Source: Nocardia sp. alder85J (GTDB lineage: Bacteria; Actinomycetota; Actinomycetes; Mycobacteriales; Mycobacteriaceae). Taken from it: a stretch of DNA of 64,000 bases. Position numbers and translations under genes: made by a program. Numbering within the stretch: the stretch's first letter is position 1; each line of letters opens with the position of its first letter. The notes beneath the pieces were generated by a model, which had not been told where the DNA came from, ran no database searches, and saw nothing but the letters and a program-made list of their open reading frames with translations. The DNA is taken from positions 186,001 through 250,000 of the forward strand of contig NZ_JAIUCZ020000012.1 of the NCBI RefSeq assembly GCF_020176955.2, read 5' to 3'. Positions 7,391 through 16,103 of this stretch are shown here, piece by piece.

Positions 7391-8371
7391 TCAGCCGGTG
7401 ATCCGCCGCTTGCGGGGCCGCAGCCGCAGGTTGGGCAGCGGCGGCGCCGGAATACGCTGCTGCGGCGGATGACCGGGGACGTCGCCGAACCGGGTGGTGT
7501 CGTGCCCCTCCCAGGCCAGCCGGGCGGCCTCGATCTCGTCGTGGCTGCGAGCGACGAAGTTCCACCACATCACCAGATCCTCGGCGAAGGGTTCGCCGCC
7601 GATCAGCACCGCGTGCGCCCCCACGGCCCCCGCGGCCAGGTCCACGCGGTCGCGGCCGGTGCCCAGGTACAGCAGCGGCCCGGGCGTCACCGTCGCGCCG
7701 GCGACGGTGAGTTCACCGGAGACCACCAGCAGGGCGTGTTCGAAGCCGGGATCCAGCGGCAGATCGGTGGTGGCGGCCGCGTCGACGGTCAGATCGGCGC
7801 CGACCAGCGGGGTGTAGGCGACGGCTGGGGAGGTGACCCCGGCCAGGGCGCCGATCAGCACGGTGGCACGCAGGCCCGGCCGGTCCAGGACCGGCAGTTC
7901 GCGGTGCTGTTCGAAGTGCGGGTCTATCCCGGTCCGGTCGCCGGGCAACGCGATCCACAATTGCAGGCCGTGCCCGGCCGGGGCGCCCGGCACGGTGTAC
8001 TCCGAATGCGCGATCCCGCGCCCGGAGGTCATCAGATTCAGCTGCCCGGGCTCGATCTCGACATCGGAGCCGAGGCTGTCGCGGTGCCGGATGCGGCCGT
8101 CGAACGGCCAGGTCACCGTCTGCAATCCGATGTGCGGATGCGGGTCGATATCCGGCGGCAGGTGTTCGGCGGGCGTGATCGAGCCGAAGTGGTCCAGGAA
8201 ACACCACGCCCCGACGGTGGGCAGATCACGTTGTGGCAGTACGCGTTCCACGCTGACGCCGCGCACCCCACCGAGCGGCACCACGCGGGCGGGATGGAGA
8301 TCGGCCCGCGGGCCCGGTGCCGGTGTGGCCTCGCACACCGCCTCCGCGGGCGCGGCCTCCAGATCGCTCAT
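7391..8371 (-). CDS. Pirin family protein
   Basis: A 326-residue bicupin. The metal-binding region of the N-terminal cupin is visible as DPHPHIGLQTVTW (His residues ligating iron) followed by LMTSGRGIAHSE, the conserved pirin motif. The C-terminal pirin domain spans residues ~175-285 (LLVVSGELTVAG, GGEPFAEDLVMWWNFVARS). Pirins act as quercetinases or as redox-responsive cofactors; which applies cannot be told. The start at 8371 overlaps the stop of the acetyltransferase gene upstream by 4 nt (ATGA), so the two are translationally coupled. Open frame upstream to 8755 is a shadow of the neighbour. Confidence 0.93.
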   Translation of the reverse strand: MSDLEAAPAEAVCEATPAPGPRADLHPARVVPLGGVRGVSVERVLPQRDLPTVGAWCFLDHFGSITPAEHLPPDIDPHPHIGLQTVTWPFDGRIRHRDSLGSDVEIEPGQLNLMTSGRGIAHSEYTVPGAPAGHGLQLWIALPGDRTGIDPHFEQHRELPVLDRPGLRATVLIGALAGVTSPAVAYTPLVGADLTVDAAATTDLPLDPGFEHALLVVSGELTVAGATVTPGPLLYLGTGRDRVDLAAGAVGAHAVLIGGEPFAEDLVMWWNFVARSHDEIEAARLAWEGHDTTRFGDVPGHPPQQRIPAPPLPNLRLRPRKRRITG

Positions 8372-8679
8372 CGCTGAATTCCCTTGCCCACCACGTGCGC
8401 GTCGTAGTCGGGGTGCTTGTCCAGCCAGCCCTTGATGAACGGGCAGCGCGGCACGATGCCGCGACCGCGGGCGATCACATCCTCGATCGCGTCCTGCGCC
8501 AGCGCATTCGCCAGACCTTTGCCGCTGTATTCGATGTCGACCTCGGTGTGGACGAATACGGTGTCGTGCTCGCGCTCGCGGAACTCGGCGAAACCGGCCA
8601 GTTTGTCGCCGTACCACACCTCGTAGCGGTGCTGTGCGTCGTTGCGGACGACGGTCGTCGCCACCGCCTGTTCGCTCAT
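8368..8679 (-). CDS. Small GNAT-family acetyltransferase (YjdJ/CTN type)
   Basis: A 103-residue protein matching the short GNAT family (Pfam Acetyltransf_CG). It has YEVWYGDKLAGFAEFRE, then VFVHTEVDIEYSGKGLANALAQDAIEDV, where EYSGKGLA is the acetyl-CoA pyrophosphate loop, and the typical CPFIKGWLDKHPDY end. Acceptor substrate unknown. First gene of a two-gene operon with pirin. Confidence 0.9.
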   Translation of the reverse strand: MSEQAVATTVVRNDAQHRYEVWYGDKLAGFAEFREREHDTVFVHTEVDIEYSGKGLANALAQDAIEDVIARGRGIVPRCPFIKGWLDKHPDYDAHVVGKGIQR

Positions 8680-8914
8680 GTCTCAGTTCCCCTTCCGTGC
8701 CCACCCTGACGACACTGGTCACCTGACTTGTGTTGCCGCGCAAGAGCATACTCACGCACCGGTGTCGCTCCGCCGGACGGTGTGCTGGTGAGACGGCCGG
8801 CGCGGTGCTTGCATGGCCGTCGCATAGTAACCATGGGTGCGGGGGTTGCGCGCGTGCTGCGCGGTCGAATTCGGCGGGTTGCGCGGAAAGCTGTGGAACC
8901 GGCCGTGTTTCGGA

Positions 8915-9379
8915 TCAGTGCTCCTCGCGTAGCCGGCGGCTCACCTCGCCCAGGGCGGTGGCCATCACCTCGAGTTGCTCGGGAGTCAGCACATCGATGA
9001 ACAGTTCCCGCACGGTGGCGACGTGGCCGGGTGCGGCCTGCTCCAGTTTCCGCCGGCCGGCGTCGGTGAGTACCGCGTACACCGCGCGCATGTCGCTGTG
9101 GCAGGAGCGGCGGCGCACCAGCCCGGCCCGCTCCAGCCGGTCGATCTGGTAGGTGAGTTTGCTCTTGGAGTCGACCAGCGAGTCGGCCAGTTCGCTCATC
9201 CGTAGTTCGTGGCCGGTGGCGGCGGCGAGCCGGACCAGGATCTCGTATTGCAGGTGTGACAGGCCCGCATCCAGTTCCAGTTGCCGATCCAACCGGCGGC
9301 CGAGCAGTCCGGTGGCGGTGAGGAAGGCGATCCAGGCGCGTTGCTCCCGCTCATCGAGCCAGCGCGGATCAGCGTCCAT
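8915..9379 (-). CDS. MarR-family transcriptional regulator
   Basis: A 154-residue winged-helix regulator. The HTH and wing run from about residue 45 to 110: ELRMSELADSLVDSKSKLTYQIDRLERAGLVRR is the DNA-reading part, and the wing follows with SDMRAVYAVLTDAG. The N- and C-terminal helices form the dimer interface (LTPEQLEVMATAL). It is divergent from ribA and the LigB-type dioxygenase, with a perfect 14-bp palindrome between them, so it probably represses that operon and itself and responds to an aromatic or other small ligand. Ligand is inference. Confidence 0.92.
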   Translation of the reverse strand: MDADPRWLDEREQRAWIAFLTATGLLGRRLDRQLELDAGLSHLQYEILVRLAAATGHELRMSELADSLVDSKSKLTYQIDRLERAGLVRRRSCHSDMRAVYAVLTDAGRRKLEQAAPGHVATVRELFIDVLTPEQLEVMATALGEVSRRLREEH

Positions 9380-9432
9380 GATCCGAGATTACCGCCGGTT
9401 CCGCGCGGAATAACCCCAGCGGATACCCTGTT

Positions 9433-9446
9433 GTTCAAATTTGAAC
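9433..9446. promoter_or_regulatory. MarR operator candidate
   Basis: Perfect 14-bp palindrome gttcaaatttgaac lying 53 bp upstream of the MarR start and 29 bp upstream of the ribA start. AT-rich symmetric sites of this size are typical for MarR dimers. Its place in a divergent promoter supports autoregulation plus control of the ribA-dioxygenase operon. Confidence 0.7.
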
Positions 9447-9475
9447 TGGTAGGTCTCGCAGCACGGAGCAGTTAC

Positions 9476-10126
9476 ATGGAGCCAGCCCACCGCCTCGGCG
9501 TCGCGGTACCGGATGCGCGGCCTGCCGTGATTCGCACCCGCGTGCGCATCCCGCTCACCTTCGGCGACGGTTACGCGACCACCGCCGAGGCCGTCACCTT
9601 CGACGGGCTCAGCGACGGCAGGGAGCATCTCGCCTTGCTCCTCGGCGAGCCGCGACCCGGGCGCGGCCCGTTGGTGCGGTTGCATTCCGAATGCCTCACC
9701 GGCGACGTCTTCGGCTCGGCGCGCTGCGACTGCGGGCCGCAGTTGCGCGAGGCGGTGCAGCGCATCTCCGAGATCGGTGGCGTGCTGCTCTACCTGCGCC
9801 AGGAGGGCCGGGACATCGGCCTGTACAACAAGCTCGACGCCTACGCGTTGCAGGACAGTGGCCTGGACACCTATCAGGCCAACACCGCGCTCGGACTCCC
9901 CGAGGACGGCCGCGACTACACCGCGGCGGCGCAGATGCTGACCGCGCTGGGCCTCGCCGAGATCGAGCTGCTCACCAACAACCCGGACAAGGCCCGGCAA
10001 CTGCGGGCGCACGGCATCGGCGTCCGCGCCACGGTGCCCACCGGCGTCCACTCGACCCCGGCCAATCTGCGCTACCTCCGCGCCAAGGTGGAGCACACCG
10101 GGCACACCATTCGACTGATCGGCTGA
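9476..10126 (+). CDS. ribA: GTP cyclohydrolase II (single-domain)
   Basis: A 216-residue GTP cyclohydrolase II, which opens GTP to 2,5-diamino-6-ribosylamino-4-pyrimidinone phosphate, formate and pyrophosphate, the first riboflavin step. The zinc cysteines are in LHSECLTGDVFGSARCDCG, and the GTP-binding part is YLRQEGRDIGLYNKLDAYALQD followed by LLTNNPDKARQL. The DHBP synthase domain that is often fused to it in actinobacteria is absent. ATG 9476 follows GCACGGAGCAG. It shares an operon (15-nt gap) with an extradiol dioxygenase and sits opposite a MarR regulator, unlike a housekeeping rib cluster, so it may be a specialised paralogue. Confidence 0.93.
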   Translation: MEPAHRLGVAVPDARPAVIRTRVRIPLTFGDGYATTAEAVTFDGLSDGREHLALLLGEPRPGRGPLVRLHSECLTGDVFGSARCDCGPQLREAVQRISEIGGVLLYLRQEGRDIGLYNKLDAYALQDSGLDTYQANTALGLPEDGRDYTAAAQMLTALGLAEIELLTNNPDKARQLRAHGIGVRATVPTGVHSTPANLRYLRAKVEHTGHTIRLIG

Positions 10127-10141
10127 AGGAGAGCACACGCG

Positions 10142-10924
10142 ATGGCCGGAATCGATCGGGCCGGGAGCACCGGCCGAATGCCCGTCGTCTATTTGAGTCA
10201 CGGCGCTCCACCGCTCGCCGACGACCCGATCTGGCCCGGCCAGCTCGCCGCCTGGTCGGCCGAGTTGCCCCGGCCGCGCGCGATTCTGGTGATCTCCGCG
10301 CACTGGGAGGACGCGCCGGTCACCCTCGGCGCCACCACCACGATGCCGCTGGTCTACGACTTCTGGGGTTTCCCGGAGCACTACTACCGGGTGCGCTACC
10401 CCGCCCCCGGCGCACCCGATCTCGCCGCGAAAGTCCGTGCGCTGCTGGGTGATTCCGTCCACGAAGCCCCGGATCGCGGCCTCGACCACGGTGCGTATGT
10501 GCCACTGGTGGAGATGTTTCCCGCCGCCGACGTCCCGGTGCTCCAGCTGTCGATGCCGACGCTGGACCCGGTCGGCCTGTTCGAGCTCGGCCGCAAGCTG
10601 GCGCCGCTGCGCGACGAGGGGGTGCTGATCCTCGGCAGCGGCTTCTTCACCCACAATCTGCGCGACCTGCGACCGGATCACGTGCCCGCCTGGTCGAAGG
10701 AGTTCGACGACTGGGGCCGGGAGGTCATCGCCGCCGGCGACATCGACGCGTTGCTGGACTTCCGGCACACCGCCCCCGATCCATTGCTGGCCCACCCGCG
10801 TACCGAACATTTCGCCCCGCTGTTCGTCACCCTCGGTGCGGGCGAGGCCGATACCGGCACACTCCGCAGCACCGTCGACGGTTTCTGGCTGGGCCTGTCG
10901 AAACGATCGGTCCAACTCGGTTGA
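10142..10924 (+). CDS. LigB/DODA-type extradiol ring-cleavage dioxygenase
   Basis: A 260-residue class III extradiol dioxygenase of the 4,5-DOPA-dioxygenase family. Metal-site histidines appear in YLSHGAPPL, LVISAHWEDAP, LDHGAYVPL and RTEHFAPLF, the expected pattern. The middle shows PEHYYRVRYPAPG and GSGFFTHNLRDL. It should cleave a catechol-like ring with O2; substrate unknown. GGAGA lies ~12 nt before the ATG. It follows ribA by 15 nt, so both are presumably MarR-controlled. Confidence 0.9.
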   Translation: MAGIDRAGSTGRMPVVYLSHGAPPLADDPIWPGQLAAWSAELPRPRAILVISAHWEDAPVTLGATTTMPLVYDFWGFPEHYYRVRYPAPGAPDLAAKVRALLGDSVHEAPDRGLDHGAYVPLVEMFPAADVPVLQLSMPTLDPVGLFELGRKLAPLRDEGVLILGSGFFTHNLRDLRPDHVPAWSKEFDDWGREVIAAGDIDALLDFRHTAPDPLLAHPRTEHFAPLFVTLGAGEADTGTLRSTVDGFWLGLSKRSVQLG

Positions 10925-10975
10925 GCCGGTGATCGTTTCCTCGGCTCAGGGTCGTTTTCCGCCTACCCTGGATCC

Positions 10976-11176
10976 ATGGCCAAGGAAATCGACCGCATCA
11001 GGGCCCGCTCGGCCCTGGAGACGGTCAAGGAGAGTCCGTTCATCGCCACTGTCGCGGTGTTACCGGTGGTGGTCGCGCTCGGCGTGGTGTGGTGGCTGAC
11101 GAACTGGTTCGTCGCGCTCATCGTGCTGGTCGCGCTCGGCGCGGTCGTCGTCGTGCGGGGGAAGCTGCTGCACTGA
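10976..11176 (+). CDS. Small two-helix membrane protein
   Basis: A 66-residue protein with a charged N-terminus (AKEIDRIRARSALETVKES) and two hydrophobic helices (residues ~22-40 and ~43-60) ending VVVVRGKLLH. Not recognised as a family. It could be a small membrane stress or scaffold protein. It faces the SixA gene tail to tail. Confidence 0.6.
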   Translation: MAKEIDRIRARSALETVKESPFIATVAVLPVVVALGVVWWLTNWFVALIVLVALGAVVVVRGKLLH

Positions 11177-11203
11177 TCCGGCGGTAGCGCCGGTAACGCC
11201 GGA
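11177..11203. terminator. Possible bidirectional terminator
   Basis: Seven-base arms tccggcg/cgccgga around a 13-nt loop (itself rich in ccgg) fill the 32-bp gap between convergent genes. Modest stem, no T-run. Confidence 0.4.
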
Positions 11204-11208
11204 CGGGC

Positions 11209-11700
11209 TCAGCGGGGGACGTGGAAACGCAGCAATTCCCCGGTGCCCGGGTCGGCGTCCGTCCATGCCCGGTCGAATTCCAGCACGGCCAGGGCCGAGG
11301 TCGGGAATTTGCGGCTCAGGTCCGCGGCGGCCTCGCTGTCGCGGTTGGCGGCCAGTTCCCAGGCCGTCCACGGCATGCCCGGGGCGTGCCCGACGAGCAG
11401 CAGGGTGCCCACCTCGTCGTCGGCGAGCTGGATCAGGTCGATGAGGGTGTGCGGCGTGGCCTCGTAGATCGAGGGCTCGAACTGTGCCGGCGCGGTGATG
11501 CCGGTGGCGGCCAGGGTCTCCCTGGTCCGCACCGAGGTCGAGCAGTACACCAGGTCGATCTCCGGCTGCGTGGCACCCAGCCAGTCACCGGCCAGCGCGG
11601 CCTCGCGGCGCCCACGGGGCGCCAGCGGTCGTTCGTGGTCGGCGACGCCCGGCGGGTAGCTGGACTTACCGTGCCGCATCAAGATCAATGTGCGTGCCAT
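11209..11700 (-). CDS. sixA: Phosphohistidine phosphatase SixA-like (histidine phosphatase superfamily)
   Basis: A 163-residue phosphatase. The catalytic motif is at the N-terminus (TLILMRHGKSSYP: R-H-G with the nucleophilic His), the second catalytic His is in LLLVGHAPGMP, and the partner Arg/Glu stretch is in STSVRTRETLAAT. SixA enzymes remove phosphate from phosphohistidine in signalling proteins; related proteins act on other phosphomonoesters. ATG 11700 chosen; a longer frame to 11736 lacks family sequence. Confidence 0.88.
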   Translation of the reverse strand: MARTLILMRHGKSSYPPGVADHERPLAPRGRREAALAGDWLGATQPEIDLVYCSTSVRTRETLAATGITAPAQFEPSIYEATPHTLIDLIQLADDEVGTLLLVGHAPGMPWTAWELAANRDSEAAADLSRKFPTSALAVLEFDRAWTDADPGTGELLRFHVPR

Positions 11701-11854
11701 GGCTCCTACCGTATGCCGGGCAGAGACGCATCTCACTCTCGAGGCACACTGAAGATGGCGTCACACTGGAATCCACCGGATGACAGCGTGGAGCATGCTC
11801 CGCACCGACCCCCGGTGCGGTACATCCCCTGAAAGTTTCGAGGATCTGCGAGAT

Positions 11855-13525
11855 ATGGCCTATGTGATCACGCAGCGTTGTTGCAACGACGCCAGCTGCG
11901 TCCCCGAGTGCCCGGTCGACTGCATTCGACCCACCCCGGAGCAGCCCGAGTTCGCGACGACCGAGCAGCTGTACATCGACCCCGACACCTGTATCGACTG
12001 CGGTGCCTGCGTGGATGCCTGCCCGGTGGAGGCCATCTTCTCAGAGGACGATCTGGTGGCTTCGCTGGCGCGGTTCCGCGACATCAACGCCGCATACTTC
12101 CAGCGGCATCCGCTCGAGTCGAACTTCGAGCCGATCACGACCCCGCCCCGGCCCCCCAAGGACCTGGGCACCCTGCGGGTCGCGATCGTCGGAGCCGGCC
12201 CCGCGGCCTGCTACGCCGCCGACGAACTGCTGCGGCGCGCCGACGTCGAGGTCGAGATGTTCGACCGGCTGCCGACCCCGTGGGGTCTGGTACGCGCCGG
12301 CGTCGCCCCCGACCATGCCGGCACCAAACGCGTGTCGACCATGTTCGAGAGCGCGTTCCGCCGCGACACCCTGCAGTACTACCTCAACGTCGAGGTCGGG
12401 CAGCACGTCAGCCACGAGGAGCTGGTGGAGCATCACCACGCGGTGATCTACGCCGTCGGCGCCTCCACCGACCGGCGGCTGGGCGTGCCCGGCGAGGATC
12501 TGCCCGGCAGCCACTCCGCGACCGAGTTCGTGGCCTGGTACAACGGGCATCCCGACTACGCCGACCGCACCTTCGACCTGAGCGGTGAGCGGGCGGTCAT
12601 CGTGGGCAACGGCAACGTCGCCCTCGACGTGGCGCGGGTGCTGACGATGAGCCCGGACGACCTGGCGAAGACCGATATCGCCGACCACGCCCTGGACGCG
12701 CTGCGCAACAGCAGCATCCGCGAGGTCGTGGTGCTGGGGCGGCGCGGGCCGTTGCAGGCCGCGTACACCACCCCGGAGTTCCTGGCGCTGACCCACATGA
12801 AGGGCGTCGACGTCATCGTCGACGAGGCGGATCTGGAACTGGACGCGGAGAGCCGGGCGCTGCTCGACGATCCCGAGGTCGAGCCGACGCTGGCGCTGAA
12901 GTACCAGCTGGCGCAGGAGTACGCGGGCGCCCCGCGCAATCCCGGCCACAAGCGCATCGTCTTCCGCTACCTGACTTCGCCGACCGCGATCATCGGCGCC
13001 GACAAGGTCGAGGCGATCGAGTTCGCGCACAACGAGCTGGTACCGGACGCGTCCGGCAAGCTCGCGGCGCGCGCCACCGACCGCACGGAGACGCTGCCGG
13101 CCTCGCTGGTGCTGCGCTCGATCGGCTACAAGGGCCGTCCGGTGCCGGCGCTGCCGTTCGACGAACAGCACGGTGTGGTGCCCAACGAGCACGGCCGGGT
13201 GCTGGCCGACAACGCGCCGCTGACCGGTGTGTACGTGTCGGGCTGGATCAAGCGCGGCCCGCGCGGTGTGATCGGTTCCAACCGGGTCGACGCGACCGAG
13301 ACGGTGGAGCAGCTGCTCGCCGACTTCGTCCAGGGCAGGCTCCCGGCGCCGCAGAGCGACCGGGCCGCACTGAAGGCGCTGCTGGCCCAGCGGCAGCCCG
13401 ATCTGGTCGACCGGGAGGGCTGGAAGGCCATCGACGCGGCCGAGCGCACCGCCGGTAAGGCCAGCGGCCGCCCCCGGGTCAAGCTGACCAGTCTGGAGGA
13501 TCTGCTGAAGGCCGCTCGCGGCTGA
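11855..13525 (+). CDS. fprB: Ferredoxin-NADP reductase with N-terminal ferredoxin domain (FprB type)
   Basis: A 556-residue fusion like mycobacterial FprB. Residues 1-75 are a bacterial ferredoxin: a first cluster set (CCNDASCVPECPVDC) and a second (CIDCGACVDACPVEAI), fitting a 7Fe or 2x4Fe-4S protein. The reductase part has the FAD motif VAIVGAGPAACYAADELL (about residue 109) and the NADP motif VIVGNGNVALDVARVL (about residue 249), and ends GVYVSGWIKRGPRGVIGSNRVDA as in adrenodoxin-reductase-like enzymes. It passes electrons between NADPH and ferredoxins or P450s. Start ATG 11855 has a weak GAGGAT upstream. A 20-bp hairpin follows the stop. Confidence 0.94.
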   Translation: MAYVITQRCCNDASCVPECPVDCIRPTPEQPEFATTEQLYIDPDTCIDCGACVDACPVEAIFSEDDLVASLARFRDINAAYFQRHPLESNFEPITTPPRPPKDLGTLRVAIVGAGPAACYAADELLRRADVEVEMFDRLPTPWGLVRAGVAPDHAGTKRVSTMFESAFRRDTLQYYLNVEVGQHVSHEELVEHHHAVIYAVGASTDRRLGVPGEDLPGSHSATEFVAWYNGHPDYADRTFDLSGERAVIVGNGNVALDVARVLTMSPDDLAKTDIADHALDALRNSSIREVVVLGRRGPLQAAYTTPEFLALTHMKGVDVIVDEADLELDAESRALLDDPEVEPTLALKYQLAQEYAGAPRNPGHKRIVFRYLTSPTAIIGADKVEAIEFAHNELVPDASGKLAARATDRTETLPASLVLRSIGYKGRPVPALPFDEQHGVVPNEHGRVLADNAPLTGVYVSGWIKRGPRGVIGSNRVDATETVEQLLADFVQGRLPAPQSDRAALKALLAQRQPDLVDREGWKAIDAAERTAGKASGRPRVKLTSLEDLLKAARG

Positions 13526-13562
13526 CACAGAGCCGCCTGCGGCTGACACGGAAACCGAGTTT

Positions 13563-13608
13563 CGCGCTCCGGTTGTTCCCGGCACCGTCCGGGAACAACC
13601 GGAGCGCG
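13563..13608. terminator. Strong bidirectional hairpin terminator
   Basis: Perfect 20-bp inverted repeat (arms 13563-13582 and 13589-13608, 6-nt loop) between the convergent fprB and lipoprotein genes. It starts 37 nt after the fprB stop and ends 2 nt before the other gene's stop, so it can end both transcripts. Confidence 0.88.
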
Positions 13609-13610
13609 AC

Positions 13611-14015
13611 TCAGTTGGGCAGCAGGTTGATCATCAGCCCGTCCTTGGTGCAGACCGAGGGCACCTTGGCGCTGGGTTGTGCCCGGCAGTCCCAGCCGTC
13701 GACCGTCTTCTTCAGATCTGACTGCGCCACATAGGCGCCGACTACCCGCATCGCCTGCGCGCAGTCCACCAGGCCGGCGGTCCGGTGCACGGCGATGACA
13801 GTGCGGGCGACGCCGCCGGTATCGGTCACGCGGCCGCAGCTCACATCGCCGGGGCCGGTGGGCGGCACGGTCGTCTGCGGGGCCGGGGCCTCGGTCTCGG
13901 AGGCGGCCGGCCCGGTGGTCGTCGAATGTGTTGCCGCCGAATCCGATCCGTGCCCGCAGGCGGCCAGCGTCAGCACGCCCGTCGCGGCCAGTAACGCAAG
14001 ATGTGCCTTCTGCAC
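13611..14015 (-). CDS. Small lipoprotein, Ser/Thr/Pro-rich linker and C-terminal Cys domain
   Basis: A 134-residue predicted lipoprotein. With the GTG start at 14015 (GGAGGAGAA just upstream) the signal peptide reads MQKAHLALLAATGVLTLAAC, ending in the lipobox cysteine. A Ser/Thr/Pro-rich linker (residues ~25-55) precedes a small domain with four cysteines (DVSCGRV, LVDCAQAM, GWDCRAQ, SVCTKD), suggesting two disulfides. The ATG in frame at 14084 would hide the lipobox, so the shorter start is preferred. Unknown function; outer face of the membrane or wall. Confidence 0.8.
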   Translation of the reverse strand: MQKAHLALLAATGVLTLAACGHGSDSAATHSTTTGPAASETEAPAPQTTVPPTGPGDVSCGRVTDTGGVARTVIAVHRTAGLVDCAQAMRVVGAYVAQSDLKKTVDGWDCRAQPSAKVPSVCTKDGLMINLLPN

Positions 14016-14106
14016 GCCGAGTTCTCCTCCGTCCGCGGATCTCATCGGCGGTGGAATGCCGCCGCGGTCCATCTTGACAGGCAAACTTCGTGCAAACGGT
14101 ATTTCG

Positions 14107-14883
14107 TCAGCCCGGCAGTGGGCCGATGCGCACGGTGGTGGTCACCGCGTCGCCGACGATGAACCACAACCGCAGCACCGGATGACCGGTGGTGCGATCC
14201 CCGGGTTCGAAGCGGCTGCGGACGCTGATGTGCTGGCGCGCCAGCACCGGCGCCACATATTCGATGACCGCGCGATGCGGTCCGGCGACCAGTTTCGGGA
14301 AATCGACCAGGAAATGTTCCACCGCCTGCCAGTAGGCGGCATTGTTGACGTGGTTGTACTGGTCGATATCGGTGGCACGCACCGGGAACGGCAGATCGGT
14401 ATCGGAGTCGGGCGGGGTCGGATCGGTGAGGAACGGCCGCCAGCGCAGCCGGTGCTCGGCGGTGGTCCGGGCCAGCAACGCCAGGCCCTCGTCGCTGATC
14501 CGGGTGGGCATGTTGGTCGATTCGTTGATGTTGATCCAGAAGCCCTCGGTCTCGATCAGCCCGCCGCCGGCGCTGGTCACCCGCACTCGCATATTCGTCC
14601 AGCGGGTCGACATCGCCGAGCACCACCGGCGCAACTCCACCCGATCCGGCCAGACGATCGGGCGGACCACATCGATGACCGTGCGGCGGACGATCCAGTT
14701 CGGATCGGTGCGCTCGAAGAATCCCGACTGCAGTTCCTCTTCCGCGATGTCCTGCAGATAGCGCGCCACGGCATCGAACCGCAGCCGGTTGTACGGATCC
14801 ACATCACCAGCCCGGACAGGCCACGCCGCGGCGAAACCCATGCCCTCCTGGGGAAGCGGGGCGAGTGGCTGATCGAGTGACAC
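14107..14883 (-). CDS. Acyl-ACP thioesterase (FatA/FatB-like double hotdog)
   Basis: A 258-residue tandem hotdog thioesterase. The first hotdog holds RAGDVDPYNRLRFDAVARYLQDIAEEEL; the second holds VRATDIDQYNHVNNAAYWQAVEHFL, where the N-x-H motif of the catalytic site is plainly visible. It releases fatty acids from acyl-carrier proteins, possibly for lipid remodelling. GTG 14883 has GAGGAG upstream; GTG 14937 would add 18 residues (ATATHENAAHRAARG...) and cannot be excluded. Confidence 0.85.
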   Translation of the reverse strand: MSLDQPLAPLPQEGMGFAAAWPVRAGDVDPYNRLRFDAVARYLQDIAEEELQSGFFERTDPNWIVRRTVIDVVRPIVWPDRVELRRWCSAMSTRWTNMRVRVTSAGGGLIETEGFWININESTNMPTRISDEGLALLARTTAEHRLRWRPFLTDPTPPDSDTDLPFPVRATDIDQYNHVNNAAYWQAVEHFLVDFPKLVAGPHRAVIEYVAPVLARQHISVRSRFEPGDRTTGHPVLRLWFIVGDAVTTTVRIGPLPG

Positions 14884-15045
14884 TGGAGCTCCTCGCGCTG
14901 CACGGTGTGCCGCGTTTTCATGCGTTGCTGTTGCCACATGACTTTACGGGGCGCACGTCACACCGTTACGTTCGCCTCACCCCCGGCCGGGCCGGGTGAT
15001 CGGCCCGCAAACCCGGACGCCGGCGGCGGCGCGGGTGGCCGGATT

Positions 15046-16038
15046 TCACGACTGCGGGCGGTAATTGGCCGCGACCCGCTGGGCGATGAAATCGGCCGCG
15101 GTGACCGGGGGATAGCCGCCGCCCGGGCCCTGGATCACCGCATCGCGGTCGGCCTGGGCGAAGAAGGCGATGCTGTAGCGGTCGCCCTGGTATTCGTCCG
15201 CGCCGGGGCCGCGTACCCGATGGAAATTGGACGGCAGCAGATCATCGCTCCACCGGGTCAGCATGTCGCCGATGTTGCAGGTGATCAGCGCCGAGGACGG
15301 GGTGATCGAGGTCCACTGCTGCCCGGTCATCTCACGGCCGGGACAGACCTGGAGACCGCCCTGGCCGTCGCGCTGGAAAAGCAGTGTCAGACAATCGAAA
15401 TCGGTGTGCGCGCCGGCCCGCCAGCGGCCCGGCGCGCCCCGCAGTTCCGGCGGTACCGCGTAGTAGTGCAGCAGCCGCAGCGTGCTCTGGTACTGCGGGG
15501 AGGCCGGATCGTGCGCCGCGGTGAAATGGTCGCGCGCGAAGCCGAGCCGATCCGCGAAGCAGGACAGCACCCGCATCGCCACCGACCAGCACTGCTGCTC
15601 GAAATCGAGAAGTTCCGTGGCAAATCCGGGCAGTTCGCCCGCGTCCGGCCACAACTGCGCCATGTGCGGCCGGGTGATCTGGTAGGACTCCTTCTGATCC
15701 GGCACCCCGATCGAGGGCCGCACCTGGCTGAGGCTCTCCCAGCCCGCGTTCTTCGCCTTCACCAGAGCGTATTTCGCCTTCACGGCGTCCGGGAGGGCGA
15801 AGAAGCGTTCGGTCAGCGCGAACGCCCGGTCGACCCGCTCCGCGGCGATGCCATGCCCGGCCAGCTGGAAGAAGCCGATCTCGGTGGCGGCCGTCCAGAG
15901 TTCGTCGGTGATCTCCGCGCGCCGGGTGTCGAAATCGCCGAGGTCGATCACCCGGATCTCGCGCGTGTCGGTCTCGAGGCCGAGTCCGCCCATCTGTTTC
16001 TCGCGGTCCACCTCGGACAGGTCGTATTCGGTGGTCAT
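15046..16038 (-). CDS. Isopenicillin N synthase-like 2OG-Fe(II) oxygenase
   Basis: A 330-residue non-heme iron oxygenase. The N-terminal part is the DIOX_N domain (FFQLAGHGI motif ~residues 55-63). The iron triad shows as GAHTDFDCLTLLF (H, D) and the later His in LPSNFHRV; the RxS pair that binds a 2-oxoglutarate or substrate carboxylate is in DRYSIAFF. This is the standard IPNS/2OG-oxygenase layout, so the reaction is an O2-dependent oxidation; substrate unknown. ATG 16038 has GGGAG just upstream. It lies alone on its strand, with a symmetric DNA element in its promoter. Confidence 0.9.
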   Translation of the reverse strand: MTTEYDLSEVDREKQMGGLGLETDTREIRVIDLGDFDTRRAEITDELWTAATEIGFFQLAGHGIAAERVDRAFALTERFFALPDAVKAKYALVKAKNAGWESLSQVRPSIGVPDQKESYQITRPHMAQLWPDAGELPGFATELLDFEQQCWSVAMRVLSCFADRLGFARDHFTAAHDPASPQYQSTLRLLHYYAVPPELRGAPGRWRAGAHTDFDCLTLLFQRDGQGGLQVCPGREMTGQQWTSITPSSALITCNIGDMLTRWSDDLLPSNFHRVRGPGADEYQGDRYSIAFFAQADRDAVIQGPGGGYPPVTAADFIAQRVAANYRPQS

Positions 16039-16103
16039 GCTGACTCCCGGTTCGGGCGCGGTGCGCATCGGCTGGTCGGCAATCAGTGTGCGAGGAAATG
16101 ATT

